Shown piece after piece: positions 42,070 through 49,915 of a DNA stretch of 55,909 bases. Made by a program: the position numbers and the translations under genes. The DNA lies in the NCBI GenBank assembly GCA_945877175.1, contig CAMCRC010000009.1, positions 1 through 55,909 of the forward strand. Reading direction: 5' to 3'. Below the pieces are notes generated by a model that saw only the letters and a list, made by a program, of their open reading frames with translations, did no database searches and had not been told where the DNA came from. Position 1 is the first letter of the stretch, and each line of letters starts with the position of its first letter. This DNA comes from Klebsiella pneumoniae. GTDB lineage: Bacteria > Pseudomonadota > Gammaproteobacteria > Pseudomonadales > Pseudohongiellaceae.

Positions 42070-43239
42070 TTGGCAGCAGCATACGAATTCCAGTTTCATT
42101 CTCGCATCGCCGACATTGACGCAGGGGTCTGGGACGCCCTGGCCGGAGGCGCCAGTCCGTTTCTGCGCCATGCCTTTCTGCACGCCCTCGAGGCAAGCGG
42201 CTGCGCGACGAAGGAGACAGGCTGGGAGCCGCAGCCTTTGCTGGTGCTGCAGGATGGTCGCCCCGTGGCCGCGCTGCCGCTTTATCTCAAGCGCCACTCC
42301 TGGGGTGAATATGTGTTCGACTGGTCCTGGGCCGACGCCTATCGTCAGCATGGAATGGCCTATTACCCGAAACTGGTGACGTCCGTCCCCTTCACGCCCA
42401 GCAGCGGCCCGCGCCTGCTCCTGGCCGGGGACACGGATCACGCCGCTGTCACGATGGCCATCGTCGCCGCCGTGCTGGGCAGGGCGAAGACAATCGGGGC
42501 CAGCAGCTGGCATGTGCTGTTCCCGACACCGGAAGAGCATGCACTGCTGAACGCCGCCGGACTGCGGCCCCGTATCGGCTGCCAGTACCACTGGTACAAC
42601 CGCGGCTACACCTGCTTTGACGATTTCCTGGCCACCTTCAATTCCCGCAAGCGCAAGAATCTGCGCAAGGAGCGCGCCGCCGTACACGGTGCCGGCATTC
42701 ATTTTCTGCACCTCAGCGGCCAGGAAATCACACCCGCTCTCTGGCAGACCTTCTACAGCTTCTATCAGAACACCTACCAGGTGCGCGGCCAGCAGGGCTA
42801 TCTGAACCTTGCTTTCTTCGAGCAACTGGGGCGCACGATGCCGGAGAATCTCCTGCTGGTGCTTGCCCTGCATGAAGGCACGCCCATCGCCGCCGCGCTG
42901 AGTCTGCGCGACGGGAACACTCTGTATGGCCGCTACTGGGGCAGCCGCGATGACTATCAGTTTCTGCACTTCGAAACCTGCTACTACCAGGGTATCGACT
43001 ACTGCATCGCCCACGGCTTGCAGCACTTCGACTCCGGCGCGCAGGGCGAGCACAAGATCCAGCGTGGTTTTGAACCGATCATCACGTATTCGAATCACTG
43101 GATCGCCGACCGCCAGTTCGATGCGGCGATTGGGGAGTTCCTGGTGCGAGAGGCGGAGCATATCCGGCAGTATCAAGGTGAGGCGGCGCAAATGCTGCCG
43201 TTCAGAATGACATCGGCAGCACAGGGGCACGAGCCATGA
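42070..43239 (+). CDS. FemAB/GNAT-like protein (DUF482 'peptidoglycan biosynthesis' family)
   Basis: 389 residues from a TTG at 42070 that follows a GGCGGGG stretch; the frame stays open upstream into the SnoaL remnant, but the family usually begins about here (YEFQFHSRIADIDAGVWDALAGG). The family has two GNAT-like halves as in FemAB enzymes. Recognisable segments are PFLRHAFLHALE, YVFDWSWADAYRQHGMAYYPKL, SRKRKNLRKER (about 192), FYQNTYQVRGQQGYLN and GRYWGSRDDYQFLHFETCYYQGIDYCI. No substrate is firmly known; aminoacyl-tRNA-dependent transfer is inferred from the fold only. Weak link to neighbours. Confidence 0.82.
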   Translation: MAAAYEFQFHSRIADIDAGVWDALAGGASPFLRHAFLHALEASGCATKETGWEPQPLLVLQDGRPVAALPLYLKRHSWGEYVFDWSWADAYRQHGMAYYPKLVTSVPFTPSSGPRLLLAGDTDHAAVTMAIVAAVLGRAKTIGASSWHVLFPTPEEHALLNAAGLRPRIGCQYHWYNRGYTCFDDFLATFNSRKRKNLRKERAAVHGAGIHFLHLSGQEITPALWQTFYSFYQNTYQVRGQQGYLNLAFFEQLGRTMPENLLLVLALHEGTPIAAALSLRDGNTLYGRYWGSRDDYQFLHFETCYYQGIDYCIAHGLQHFDSGAQGEHKIQRGFEPIITYSNHWIADRQFDAAIGEFLVREAEHIRQYQGEAAQMLPFRMTSAAQGHEP

Positions 43240-43331
43240 AATCCTCCGCGCCCAACTGTTTCACTCCCGCAAGCCCTTCGCGGTAGACTGCCAGCCAGCA
43301 CTCAGCCCTAACGCACACGGGAGACCCTGCC

Positions 43332-45299
43332 TTGAAAACAAGAACAACAGGCAAGACCACGGCTCGTCTGGTATTTGCCGCCAGCCTTTGCAGCCTCAGC
43401 CTCGGCGCCCTGGCGCAGCACGGCGTGACCGATGGCCAATGGCCCACCTACGGAGGCGATGCCGGCTCCACGAAATACACCAGTCTCAGTCAGATCAACG
43501 CCGACAATTTTGAACGCCTGGCCATTGCGTGGCGCTGGCAATCGCTGGATGGCGCGCTGAACCTGGAGGAAGTGGGCCAGGAAGTTTCGTTCGGGCGCAT
43601 GCAGGGCACGCCGCTGATGGTGGATGGCGTGCTGTACATGATCACTTCGCTGAACCAGGTGGCGGCCATTGATGCGCTGACGGGCACGACGCTCTGGAGT
43701 TTCAATCCGCAGATCTACTTGAGCGGCGCCCCCGTCGGCGCCCTCGGCTTCCATCAGCGCGGCGTGGCTTACTGGACCGACGGCCAGAAGAAGCGCGTGC
43801 TGGTCGCCACGCAGGATGGCTATCTGTATTCCCTGAACGCCGAGGACGGCGCCATCGACACCGAGTTTGGCAATGGCCAGGTGGACATGACCGACGGCAT
43901 TCCCCGCGCGGTGCGAGGGGAGCTGGACTGGCAGGGCGCGCCGCCCCTGGGCGCGGTGTCGCCGCCTATCGTGGTGGGCGACATTCTGGTGGTGTCCCAG
44001 ATCACCTCCAACCGCCCGCGCTTCAAGGAGCGCCCGCCGTTGTGGATTCGTGGCTATGACATCCGCACAGGCGAAGTGGCCTGGACCTTCCACACCATTC
44101 CCCTGGAAGGCGAGTTCGGCAATGACACCTGGGAAGACGACTCGTGGCGCACGGCGGGCAATACCGGCGTATGGTCCATGATGAGTGCCGACCTGGAGCT
44201 GGGTTACGTCTACCTGCCGATGGAAGCGGCTACCGACGACTTCTACGGCGGTCACCGGCCCGGCGACAACCTGTTCAGCGAGAGCATCGTGGCGCTGGAT
44301 GCCCGCACCGGCGAGCGCGTCTGGCACTACCAGACGGTGCATCACGGCGTCTGGGATCTCGACAACCCGGCGGCCCCCAATCTGCTGGACATCACCGTCG
44401 ACGGGCGGGTCATCAAGGCGGTGGCGCAGGTCACCAAGCAGGGCTTCACCTATGTGCTGGACCGGGAGACCGGAGAGCCGGTGTGGCCCATCAATGAAAC
44501 GCCGGTGCCCCAGGGTGGCGCCCTGTCCGGCGAGCGTCTGTCCCCCACACAGCCCATCCCCAGCAAGCCGCCTGCCTTCGCGCGGCAGGGCATGGAGCTC
44601 GATTTTCTGATCGACTTCACCCCCGAGCTGCGGGCCGAAGCTGAAGAAATCCTGAAGGAGTACACCTGGGGGCCGCTGTTCACGCCGCCATCCGAGACCA
44701 TCCAGGGCGGCAATCGCGGCACGCTCATGCTGCCGGGCGCCGGCGGGGGCGCCAACTGGCAGGGCGCTGGCGTGGATCCGCAGAACAACATTCTGTTCGT
44801 GCCGTCCACAGACAGTCCGAATGCGCCATTGATGACCACGCTGGACCCGAGCGAATCCAACTTCAACTACGTGCGCCTGTCCAACCAGGCCGTACGCGGG
44901 CCCCGCGGGCTGCCTCTGCTGAAGCCGCCCTATGCCACGATCACAGCCTTCGACATGAACAAGGGCGAGATCCTCTGGCAGGTAGCCAATGGGGATGACT
45001 TCGCGGCGGTCACCAATCACCCGGACCTGGCAGGCATCAATCTGCCTCCCCTTGGCGGCGGCGGCAAACACGCCGTGCTTGTGACGCCCACCTTGCTGAT
45101 TCACGCGCAGACCACACTGGAAGGCGCGGTGCTGGTGGCCCGCGACAAGCTGACGGGCGAGCAGCTGAAGACGATTCCCCTGCCTGCCAATGCCGGCGGT
45201 GCGCCAATGAGTTATGCGGTGGACGGTCGCCAGTACATTGCCCTGAGCATTCTCACCAACCCAGTGCCAGAACTGCTGGTGCTCGCCCTGCCGGAGTAA
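43332..45299 (+). CDS. periplasmic PQQ-dependent dehydrogenase (quinoprotein, glucose/alcohol dehydrogenase-like)
   Basis: 655 residues. Residues 1-28 are a Sec signal peptide ending ALA-Q. The rest is an eight-bladed quinoprotein propeller with PQQ repeats: WPTYGGDAGSTKYTSLSQI, GTPLMVDGVLYM, DALTGTTLWSF, DARTGERVWHYQTVHHGVWDLDNPA (the HHxxWDxD segment of membrane GDH-like enzymes), YVLDRETGEPVWPI and AFDMNKGEILWQ. It lacks the N-terminal five-helix anchor of E. coli Gcd, the C-terminal cytochrome c domain and the vicinal Cys pair of alcohol dehydrogenases (the only Cys is in the signal peptide). The substrate is unknown. 6 bp before an unknown secreted protein. Confidence 0.88.
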   Translation: MKTRTTGKTTARLVFAASLCSLSLGALAQHGVTDGQWPTYGGDAGSTKYTSLSQINADNFERLAIAWRWQSLDGALNLEEVGQEVSFGRMQGTPLMVDGVLYMITSLNQVAAIDALTGTTLWSFNPQIYLSGAPVGALGFHQRGVAYWTDGQKKRVLVATQDGYLYSLNAEDGAIDTEFGNGQVDMTDGIPRAVRGELDWQGAPPLGAVSPPIVVGDILVVSQITSNRPRFKERPPLWIRGYDIRTGEVAWTFHTIPLEGEFGNDTWEDDSWRTAGNTGVWSMMSADLELGYVYLPMEAATDDFYGGHRPGDNLFSESIVALDARTGERVWHYQTVHHGVWDLDNPAAPNLLDITVDGRVIKAVAQVTKQGFTYVLDRETGEPVWPINETPVPQGGALSGERLSPTQPIPSKPPAFARQGMELDFLIDFTPELRAEAEEILKEYTWGPLFTPPSETIQGGNRGTLMLPGAGGGANWQGAGVDPQNNILFVPSTDSPNAPLMTTLDPSESNFNYVRLSNQAVRGPRGLPLLKPPYATITAFDMNKGEILWQVANGDDFAAVTNHPDLAGINLPPLGGGGKHAVLVTPTLLIHAQTTLEGAVLVARDKLTGEQLKTIPLPANAGGAPMSYAVDGRQYIALSILTNPVPELLVLALPE

Positions 45300-45305
45300 G
45301 TCCCG

Positions 45306-46073
45306 ATGACGATTTTCAAATTGCTGTTTCGCCGCCTTCCAATGCTGGCAGTCGCCTTCGCCATGTTCCAGTCGGCGAGCGCCCAGGACTATGTCGAGTG
45401 GAGCACCGAGAACCGCACCTCGCTAAGCTTCCAGGTGAACCACGCGGGCGTCAGCCCCCTGCTGCCTGTCGGCTGGACACTGGCGCCCGTGGAGGGAGCG
45501 CCGGACAGAGCGGCAGTCTCCATCACCTTCATGGACCGACACCTGGTGCTGGACGGGCAGGGACAGGTGCTTCGTACGGGCACCAGCCGCTACATGGTGA
45601 TGTCGGTGCAGGCGCGCAACGAGGCCAGCGGACAGTCGGGCACCATGCTCGTCACCGGCATCTCGCCGGAAGGGCCCGGCGCTTATGAGGTGTATCAGCC
45701 GGCCGTGCAGGCCAGTGTCGAGAAGACCAGCACGGGGCAGGGCGAAGCGAGTGGGGAATCCCGCGAGACCTGGACGATGGAAGCGCAGAGCGGCGACCGT
45801 GCGCAGCTGAGCCTGGCCTATACGGAGGCCACTCCCGTGCGCCGCGAGTCGCGCATCGTCCTGCGCTCCGGCAAGCGTCCGGACTTCACCCGCACCTACC
45901 AGATCGACCAGGCCACCGATGCGCTGGGGCGTCCAGGCGAGCCCGGCAGCCGTATCAGCCAGCTGAGCTTCATCGCAGCGGGCCCGCTCTTCTCCCGTAT
46001 TTTCGATGGCACCGAAGTGCTCACGGGCGTGACGGCGATTCCGTGGTACAGCCGGGAGATATTCATTCCGTGA
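45306..46073 (+). CDS. unknown secreted protein, partner of the PQQ dehydrogenase operon
   Basis: 255 residues. Residues 1-26 form a signal peptide (two arginines, hydrophobic core, SASA-QD cleavage). The mature part is beta-rich with no transmembrane helix and no cysteine. The SPLLPVGWTLAPVEG segment (about 50-64) and the FMDRHLVLDG stretch faintly resemble acetoacetate-decarboxylase-like folds, but I do not recognise the family. It begins 6 bp after the PQQ dehydrogenase stop and so is very likely co-translated with it. A role with the periplasmic dehydrogenase is inference from position. Confidence 0.8.
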   Translation: MTIFKLLFRRLPMLAVAFAMFQSASAQDYVEWSTENRTSLSFQVNHAGVSPLLPVGWTLAPVEGAPDRAAVSITFMDRHLVLDGQGQVLRTGTSRYMVMSVQARNEASGQSGTMLVTGISPEGPGAYEVYQPAVQASVEKTSTGQGEASGESRETWTMEAQSGDRAQLSLAYTEATPVRRESRIVLRSGKRPDFTRTYQIDQATDALGRPGEPGSRISQLSFIAAGPLFSRIFDGTEVLTGVTAIPWYSREIFIP

Positions 46074-46183
46074 GTGTGGCAGGGCATCCGCGCGATTTTT
46101 TGCGCCCGCTGACCTGCGACAGCGTATACAATGCCCGCCATCACGCACCTCAATCCGCTGCTACCCCATTTAAAGGAGGGCTC

Positions 46184-46660
46184 ATGGCCTACCAACTCAC
46201 CATCAACGGACAAACCCACAACGTCGACGTGGAAGGCGACATGCCCCTGCTGTGGGCTGTCCGCGATCATCTGAATTTCACCGGCAGCAAGTTCGGCTGC
46301 GGCGTGGCCCAGTGCGGCGCGTGCACCATGCAGATCGACGGCGTAGCCACCCGCACCTGTGTGCTGACCGTGGCCAATGCCGTGGGCAGGAACATCACCA
46401 CCATTGAAGGGCTGCAGTCGCCCCAGGCCCGTGCCGTGCAGGCCGCCTGGGTGGAACTGCAGGTGCCGCAGTGCGGCTACTGTCAGTCCGGACAGGTGAT
46501 GTCTGCAACGGCGCTGCTGGAAAAGAACAGCGCGCCGACTGACGCCGACATCGAAGCCGCCATGGCAGGCAACATCTGCCGCTGTGGCACCTACTCCCGC
46601 ATCAAGGCCGGCATCCACATGGCCGCCGCACAGCTGAAGAACACCGGAGGAGCCGCATAA
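46184..46660 (+). CDS. iorA: isoquinoline 1-oxidoreductase-type alpha subunit, two [2Fe-2S] clusters
   Basis: 158 residues from the ATG at 46184, after a strong AAAGGAGGG. It is the small electron-transfer subunit of a xanthine-oxidase-family molybdenum hydroxylase. The plant-ferredoxin-type cluster is bound by Cys39, Cys44, Cys47 and Cys59; the second, alpha-helical cluster by Cys97, Cys100, Cys132 and Cys134 (QCGYCQSGQ ... NICRCGTYSRI). No FAD subunit is present, as in IorAB, where electrons leave to a cytochrome or other acceptor. The stop overlaps the iorB start (TAATG). Confidence 0.93.
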   Translation: MAYQLTINGQTHNVDVEGDMPLLWAVRDHLNFTGSKFGCGVAQCGACTMQIDGVATRTCVLTVANAVGRNITTIEGLQSPQARAVQAAWVELQVPQCGYCQSGQVMSATALLEKNSAPTDADIEAAMAGNICRCGTYSRIKAGIHMAAAQLKNTGGAA

Positions 46661-48834
46661 TGAACATCTCCCGATTCCTGAAAAGCCAGACTGTTGACCC
46701 CAGCCGTCGCAGCTTCCTGAAAGTCTCTGCCGGCACCACGGCCGGCCTGATGCTCGGTGTCAACTTTGGTGGCATTGCTGCCCAGGCACAGAGCGCTGCC
46801 GATGCCGCTCTCGAGTTCAATGCCTTCGTCAGCATCACTCCTGACAACGTCGTCAAGGTGATGATCAAGCACCTCGAAATGGGACAGGGCGTCTACACCG
46901 GCCTGGCCACCTGTATCGCCGACGAGCTGGATGCAGACTGGGCCCAGGTGGTGTGCGAGCACGCCCCGGCGAACACCGAGAAGTACGCCAATCTGCTGAT
47001 GGGCCAGCAGGGCACCGGCGGCAGCACTGCCATTGCCAACAGTTTCATGCAGATGCGTCAGGCCGGCGCCGCCGCCAAAGCCATGCTGGTGAACGCGGCC
47101 GCTGCGCAGTGGAGTGTGCCTGCCAGTGAGATCCGCGTATCCCGCGGTGTTGTGTCCCACGGCAGCCACACAGCCACCTTTGGCGACCTGGCCACGGCGG
47201 CTGCGCAGCAGAGCGCTCCGGACGTGACCGCACTGACGCTGAAGACGCCTGATCAGTTCACCTTGATCGGCCGCGATGACACCCTGCGCAAAGACACCGG
47301 CAAGCACAACGGCACGGCGATCTATACCCAGGACGTCCAGCTGCCCGGCATGCTGACCGCCGTCGTCGTGCACGCCCCCCGTTTCGGCGCCAAAGTGCGC
47401 TCCTTCGACGCCACTGCCACGCTGGCCCGTGCCGGCGTGGTCAGCGTCTTCGCCATCGATACTGGCGTCGCCGTGGTGGCTCGCGACTACTGGAGCGCCA
47501 CCAAGGGCCGCGAGTTGCTGAAGGTCGAGTGGGATGACTCGGCAGCCGAGACCCGCGGCACCACCGACATTCTGGCGCACTACCATGAACTGGTGGACAC
47601 CGAAGGCGCGGTGGCGGCCTCCGTTGGCAATGTATCAGAAACCCTGAACCAGTCCCGCGACGTGCAGACCCTGGTGTTCGAGTTCCCCTACCTGGCCCAC
47701 GCCCAGATGGAGCCCATGAACTGTGTGGCCAAAGTGGACGGCGCTGCCGCCGAGATGTGGTATGGCTGCCAGAGCGCCACCGGCGATCAGGCCGCCATCG
47801 CCCAGCTGCTGGGCACCGGCATCGAGAACGTGAAGATCAACACCGTGTTCGCCGGCGGGGGCTTCGGCCGTCGCGCCAACCCAGCCTCGGACTATGTACT
47901 GGAAGCAGTGCGTGTCGCCCGCGAAGTGCAGGGTACGCCGGTGAAGCTGGTGTGGTCCCGTGAAGACGACATGCGCGCGGGCTACTACCGCCCGGCCTAT
48001 GTTCACAAGCTGACTGCCGCACTCAACGTCAATGGCCGACCTACCGCCATCCAGGTGCGTGTGGCCGGACAGTCCATCATGGCCGGCACACCCCTGGCGG
48101 CCATGATGATGGTCAACGGCATCGACATTACCTCGGTGGAAGGGCTGTCCGATCTGGCCTATGAAATTCCCGAGCGGCAGGTGGAGCTGCATTCGCCCAC
48201 CAATGGTGTGCCTGTCCAGTGGTGGCGCTCCGTGGGCCACACTCACACGGCCTTCAGCAAGGAAGTATTCATTGATGTGCTGGCCCGCAAGGCTGGCGAC
48301 GACCCGGTGGCGTTCAGACTGGGCCTGCTCAAGAACAACCCCCGTGAAACCGCTGTTCTGCAACTCGCCGCCGAAAAAGCAGGCTGGGGCACCAAAGAGC
48401 TGCCGGCAGGCTGGGGACGCGGCGTTGCAGTGCATACCTCCTTCGGTTCCACCGTCGCCGAGATCGTGGACGTGTCGGTGCAGGGCACGAACTTCAAGGT
48501 GGAGCGCGTCGTTGCGGCCATCGACTGCGGCATCGCGGTGAACCCGAACGTGGTGCGCGCCCAGGTCGAGAGCGCCATCGCCTATGGCCTGTCGGCCGCG
48601 CTGGGGGATGAGGTGACCATGACCGCAGGCAATGTGGACCAGGACAACTTCCACACCTACCGCGTGCTGCGCATGGATGCCATGCCGGAAGTGGAAGTGC
48701 ACATCGTGGCGTCCACCAATGCGCCTTCCGGTGTTGGCGAGCCGGGCACACCGCCCATCGCGCCAGCCGTGGCAAATGCGCTGGCGGCCATTACCGGTCA
48801 GGTGATCACGCGTCTGCCCCTCAAGCTGGCCTGA
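46660..48834 (+). CDS. iorB: isoquinoline 1-oxidoreductase-type beta subunit, molybdopterin-binding
   Basis: 724 residues. A Tat signal is at the N-terminus (SRRSFLKVSAG, 15-25), so the IorAB complex should be exported folded to the periplasm. Molybdenum cofactor contacts are GQQGTGGST (115-123) and GGGFGRR (399-405); the substrate-activating glutamate is Glu694 in GVGEPGTPP. HAQMEPMN (347-354) is another family block. The family oxidises N-heterocycles and aldehydes; the substrate here is not predictable. Its stop (TGA) directly follows and overlaps the region before an SDR gene. No chaperone of the XdhC/PaoD kind is in the window. Confidence 0.92.
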   Translation: MNISRFLKSQTVDPSRRSFLKVSAGTTAGLMLGVNFGGIAAQAQSAADAALEFNAFVSITPDNVVKVMIKHLEMGQGVYTGLATCIADELDADWAQVVCEHAPANTEKYANLLMGQQGTGGSTAIANSFMQMRQAGAAAKAMLVNAAAAQWSVPASEIRVSRGVVSHGSHTATFGDLATAAAQQSAPDVTALTLKTPDQFTLIGRDDTLRKDTGKHNGTAIYTQDVQLPGMLTAVVVHAPRFGAKVRSFDATATLARAGVVSVFAIDTGVAVVARDYWSATKGRELLKVEWDDSAAETRGTTDILAHYHELVDTEGAVAASVGNVSETLNQSRDVQTLVFEFPYLAHAQMEPMNCVAKVDGAAAEMWYGCQSATGDQAAIAQLLGTGIENVKINTVFAGGGFGRRANPASDYVLEAVRVAREVQGTPVKLVWSREDDMRAGYYRPAYVHKLTAALNVNGRPTAIQVRVAGQSIMAGTPLAAMMMVNGIDITSVEGLSDLAYEIPERQVELHSPTNGVPVQWWRSVGHTHTAFSKEVFIDVLARKAGDDPVAFRLGLLKNNPRETAVLQLAAEKAGWGTKELPAGWGRGVAVHTSFGSTVAEIVDVSVQGTNFKVERVVAAIDCGIAVNPNVVRAQVESAIAYGLSAALGDEVTMTAGNVDQDNFHTYRVLRMDAMPEVEVHIVASTNAPSGVGEPGTPPIAPAVANALAAITGQVITRLPLKLA

Positions 48835-48851
48835 TGCGGGAGGGCGTGGTC

Positions 48852-49634
48852 ATGCACAAGGTCGTCATGATCACCGGGGCGTCATCGGGTTTCGGAGAGG
48901 CCGCTGCCCGGCGCTTTGCGCAGGACGGCTGCACCTTGATTCTGGCGGCGCGCAGTCTGGACAAACTGCAGGCCCTGGCGGCGTCGCTGGCAGGGCAGTG
49001 CAGCGTGTACGCCGCCGCGCTGGATGTGACCAGTCAGGACTCCGTGGATGCCTTCTTCGCCGCGCTGCCCGAGTCCCAGCGTGCCATCGACGTGCTGATC
49101 AACAGTGCCGGGCTGGCGCTGGGACTGGAGCCGGCCCATCGCGCCGACTTCAGTGACTGGGAAACCATGATCGATACCAATGTGACCGGCCTGCTGCGCG
49201 TGACGCGCGCGGTGCTGCCGGGCATGGTGGAGCGCAACACCGGCCATATCATCAATATCGGCTCCACGGCGGGCAGCTGGCCGTACCCTGGGGGCAATGC
49301 CTACGGCGCCACCAAAGCCTTCGTGCAGAACTTTTCCCGGGCGCTGCGTGCCGACCTGCTGGGCAAGCGGGTGCGCGTCACCAACATCGAGCCGGGCATG
49401 TCGGACACCAATTTCTCCACCGTGCGCTTCAAGGGCGACGCGGCACGGGCAGACAAGGTCTATGAGGGCACCAAACCCCTGAGTGCCGACGATGTCGCGC
49501 AGATCATCCACTGGGTGAACTCGGTGCCGGCCCACGTGAACATCAACACACTCGAAGTCATGCCCACGTGTCAGGCCTGGAGTGCTCTGGGTGTCAACCG
49601 CAACATGGAGGCGGAGCAATCCGGAACACACTGA
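48852..49634 (+). CDS. short-chain dehydrogenase/reductase, YdfG-like
   Basis: 260 residues. Classical SDR: cofactor motif TGASSGFG (8-15), NSAG (84-87), and catalytic Ser138, Tyr151 and Lys155 (YGATK). The AARS segment after strand 2 (Arg34) suggests NADP(H). The close resemblance is to E. coli YdfG (3-hydroxy acid / malonic semialdehyde reductase), including VRVTNIEPGM and EVMPTCQAWSALGVNR at the C-terminus. ATG at 48852 after GGGAGGG. It starts 17 bp after iorB and overlaps the next ATG by one base; co-transcription is likely. Confidence 0.9.
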   Translation: MHKVVMITGASSGFGEAAARRFAQDGCTLILAARSLDKLQALAASLAGQCSVYAAALDVTSQDSVDAFFAALPESQRAIDVLINSAGLALGLEPAHRADFSDWETMIDTNVTGLLRVTRAVLPGMVERNTGHIINIGSTAGSWPYPGGNAYGATKAFVQNFSRALRADLLGKRVRVTNIEPGMSDTNFSTVRFKGDAARADKVYEGTKPLSADDVAQIIHWVNSVPAHVNINTLEVMPTCQAWSALGVNRNMEAEQSGTH

Positions 49635-49915
49635 TGCACGCTCTGCTTCGCTCACTGTTTGCGCCCTTGTTGAACATTCTCGAGAAGGGTGACGAACCCT
49701 ACGGGTACAAGCCCTCGCACCGCAAGATATTGCTGGCAGTTGGTGCGCTGTTCCTGTTGCTGGCCGGCGTGTCGCTGTTCTTCGGCATGATTGCCGGGGG
49801 CGCCGGCGCTTTCCTGCCCGCCGCCGTGTTCTTTGTTGTCGGCGTGGTCTGCTTTGTCGTTGGTGCTGTGGGCAGTGAGCGTGCCGTGGCCAAACTGTGG
49901 GGCAGCCGGCCGTGA
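49634..49915 (+). CDS. small inner-membrane protein, unknown
   Basis: 93 residues. Two hydrophobic segments (about 34-54 and 57-78), a short cytosolic N-terminus with HRK before the first helix, and a basic C-terminus. No family recognised with confidence. Its ATG overlaps the SDR stop (TGATG) and its own TGA overlaps the GTG start of the M32 peptidase gene, so three genes are translationally chained. Confidence 0.75.
   Translation: MHALLRSLFAPLLNILEKGDEPYGYKPSHRKILLAVGALFLLLAGVSLFFGMIAGGAGAFLPAAVFFVVGVVCFVVGAVGSERAVAKLWGSRP

Noticed and set aside
43308-45104. 598-residue open frame on the minus strand opposite the PQQ dehydrogenase
   Set aside because: High-GC sequence leaves long antisense frames; it lacks domains, while the plus strand is an obvious quinoprotein.
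47635-48702. Long minus-strand frame opposite iorB, plus one at 46591-47586
   Set aside because: His/Gly-rich compositional shadows of the iorB codons with no recognisable motif.
49528-49543. CACGTGAACA as a further parS site
   Set aside because: Only the central CACGTGAA core matches and the flanks break the palindrome; far from the other sites.
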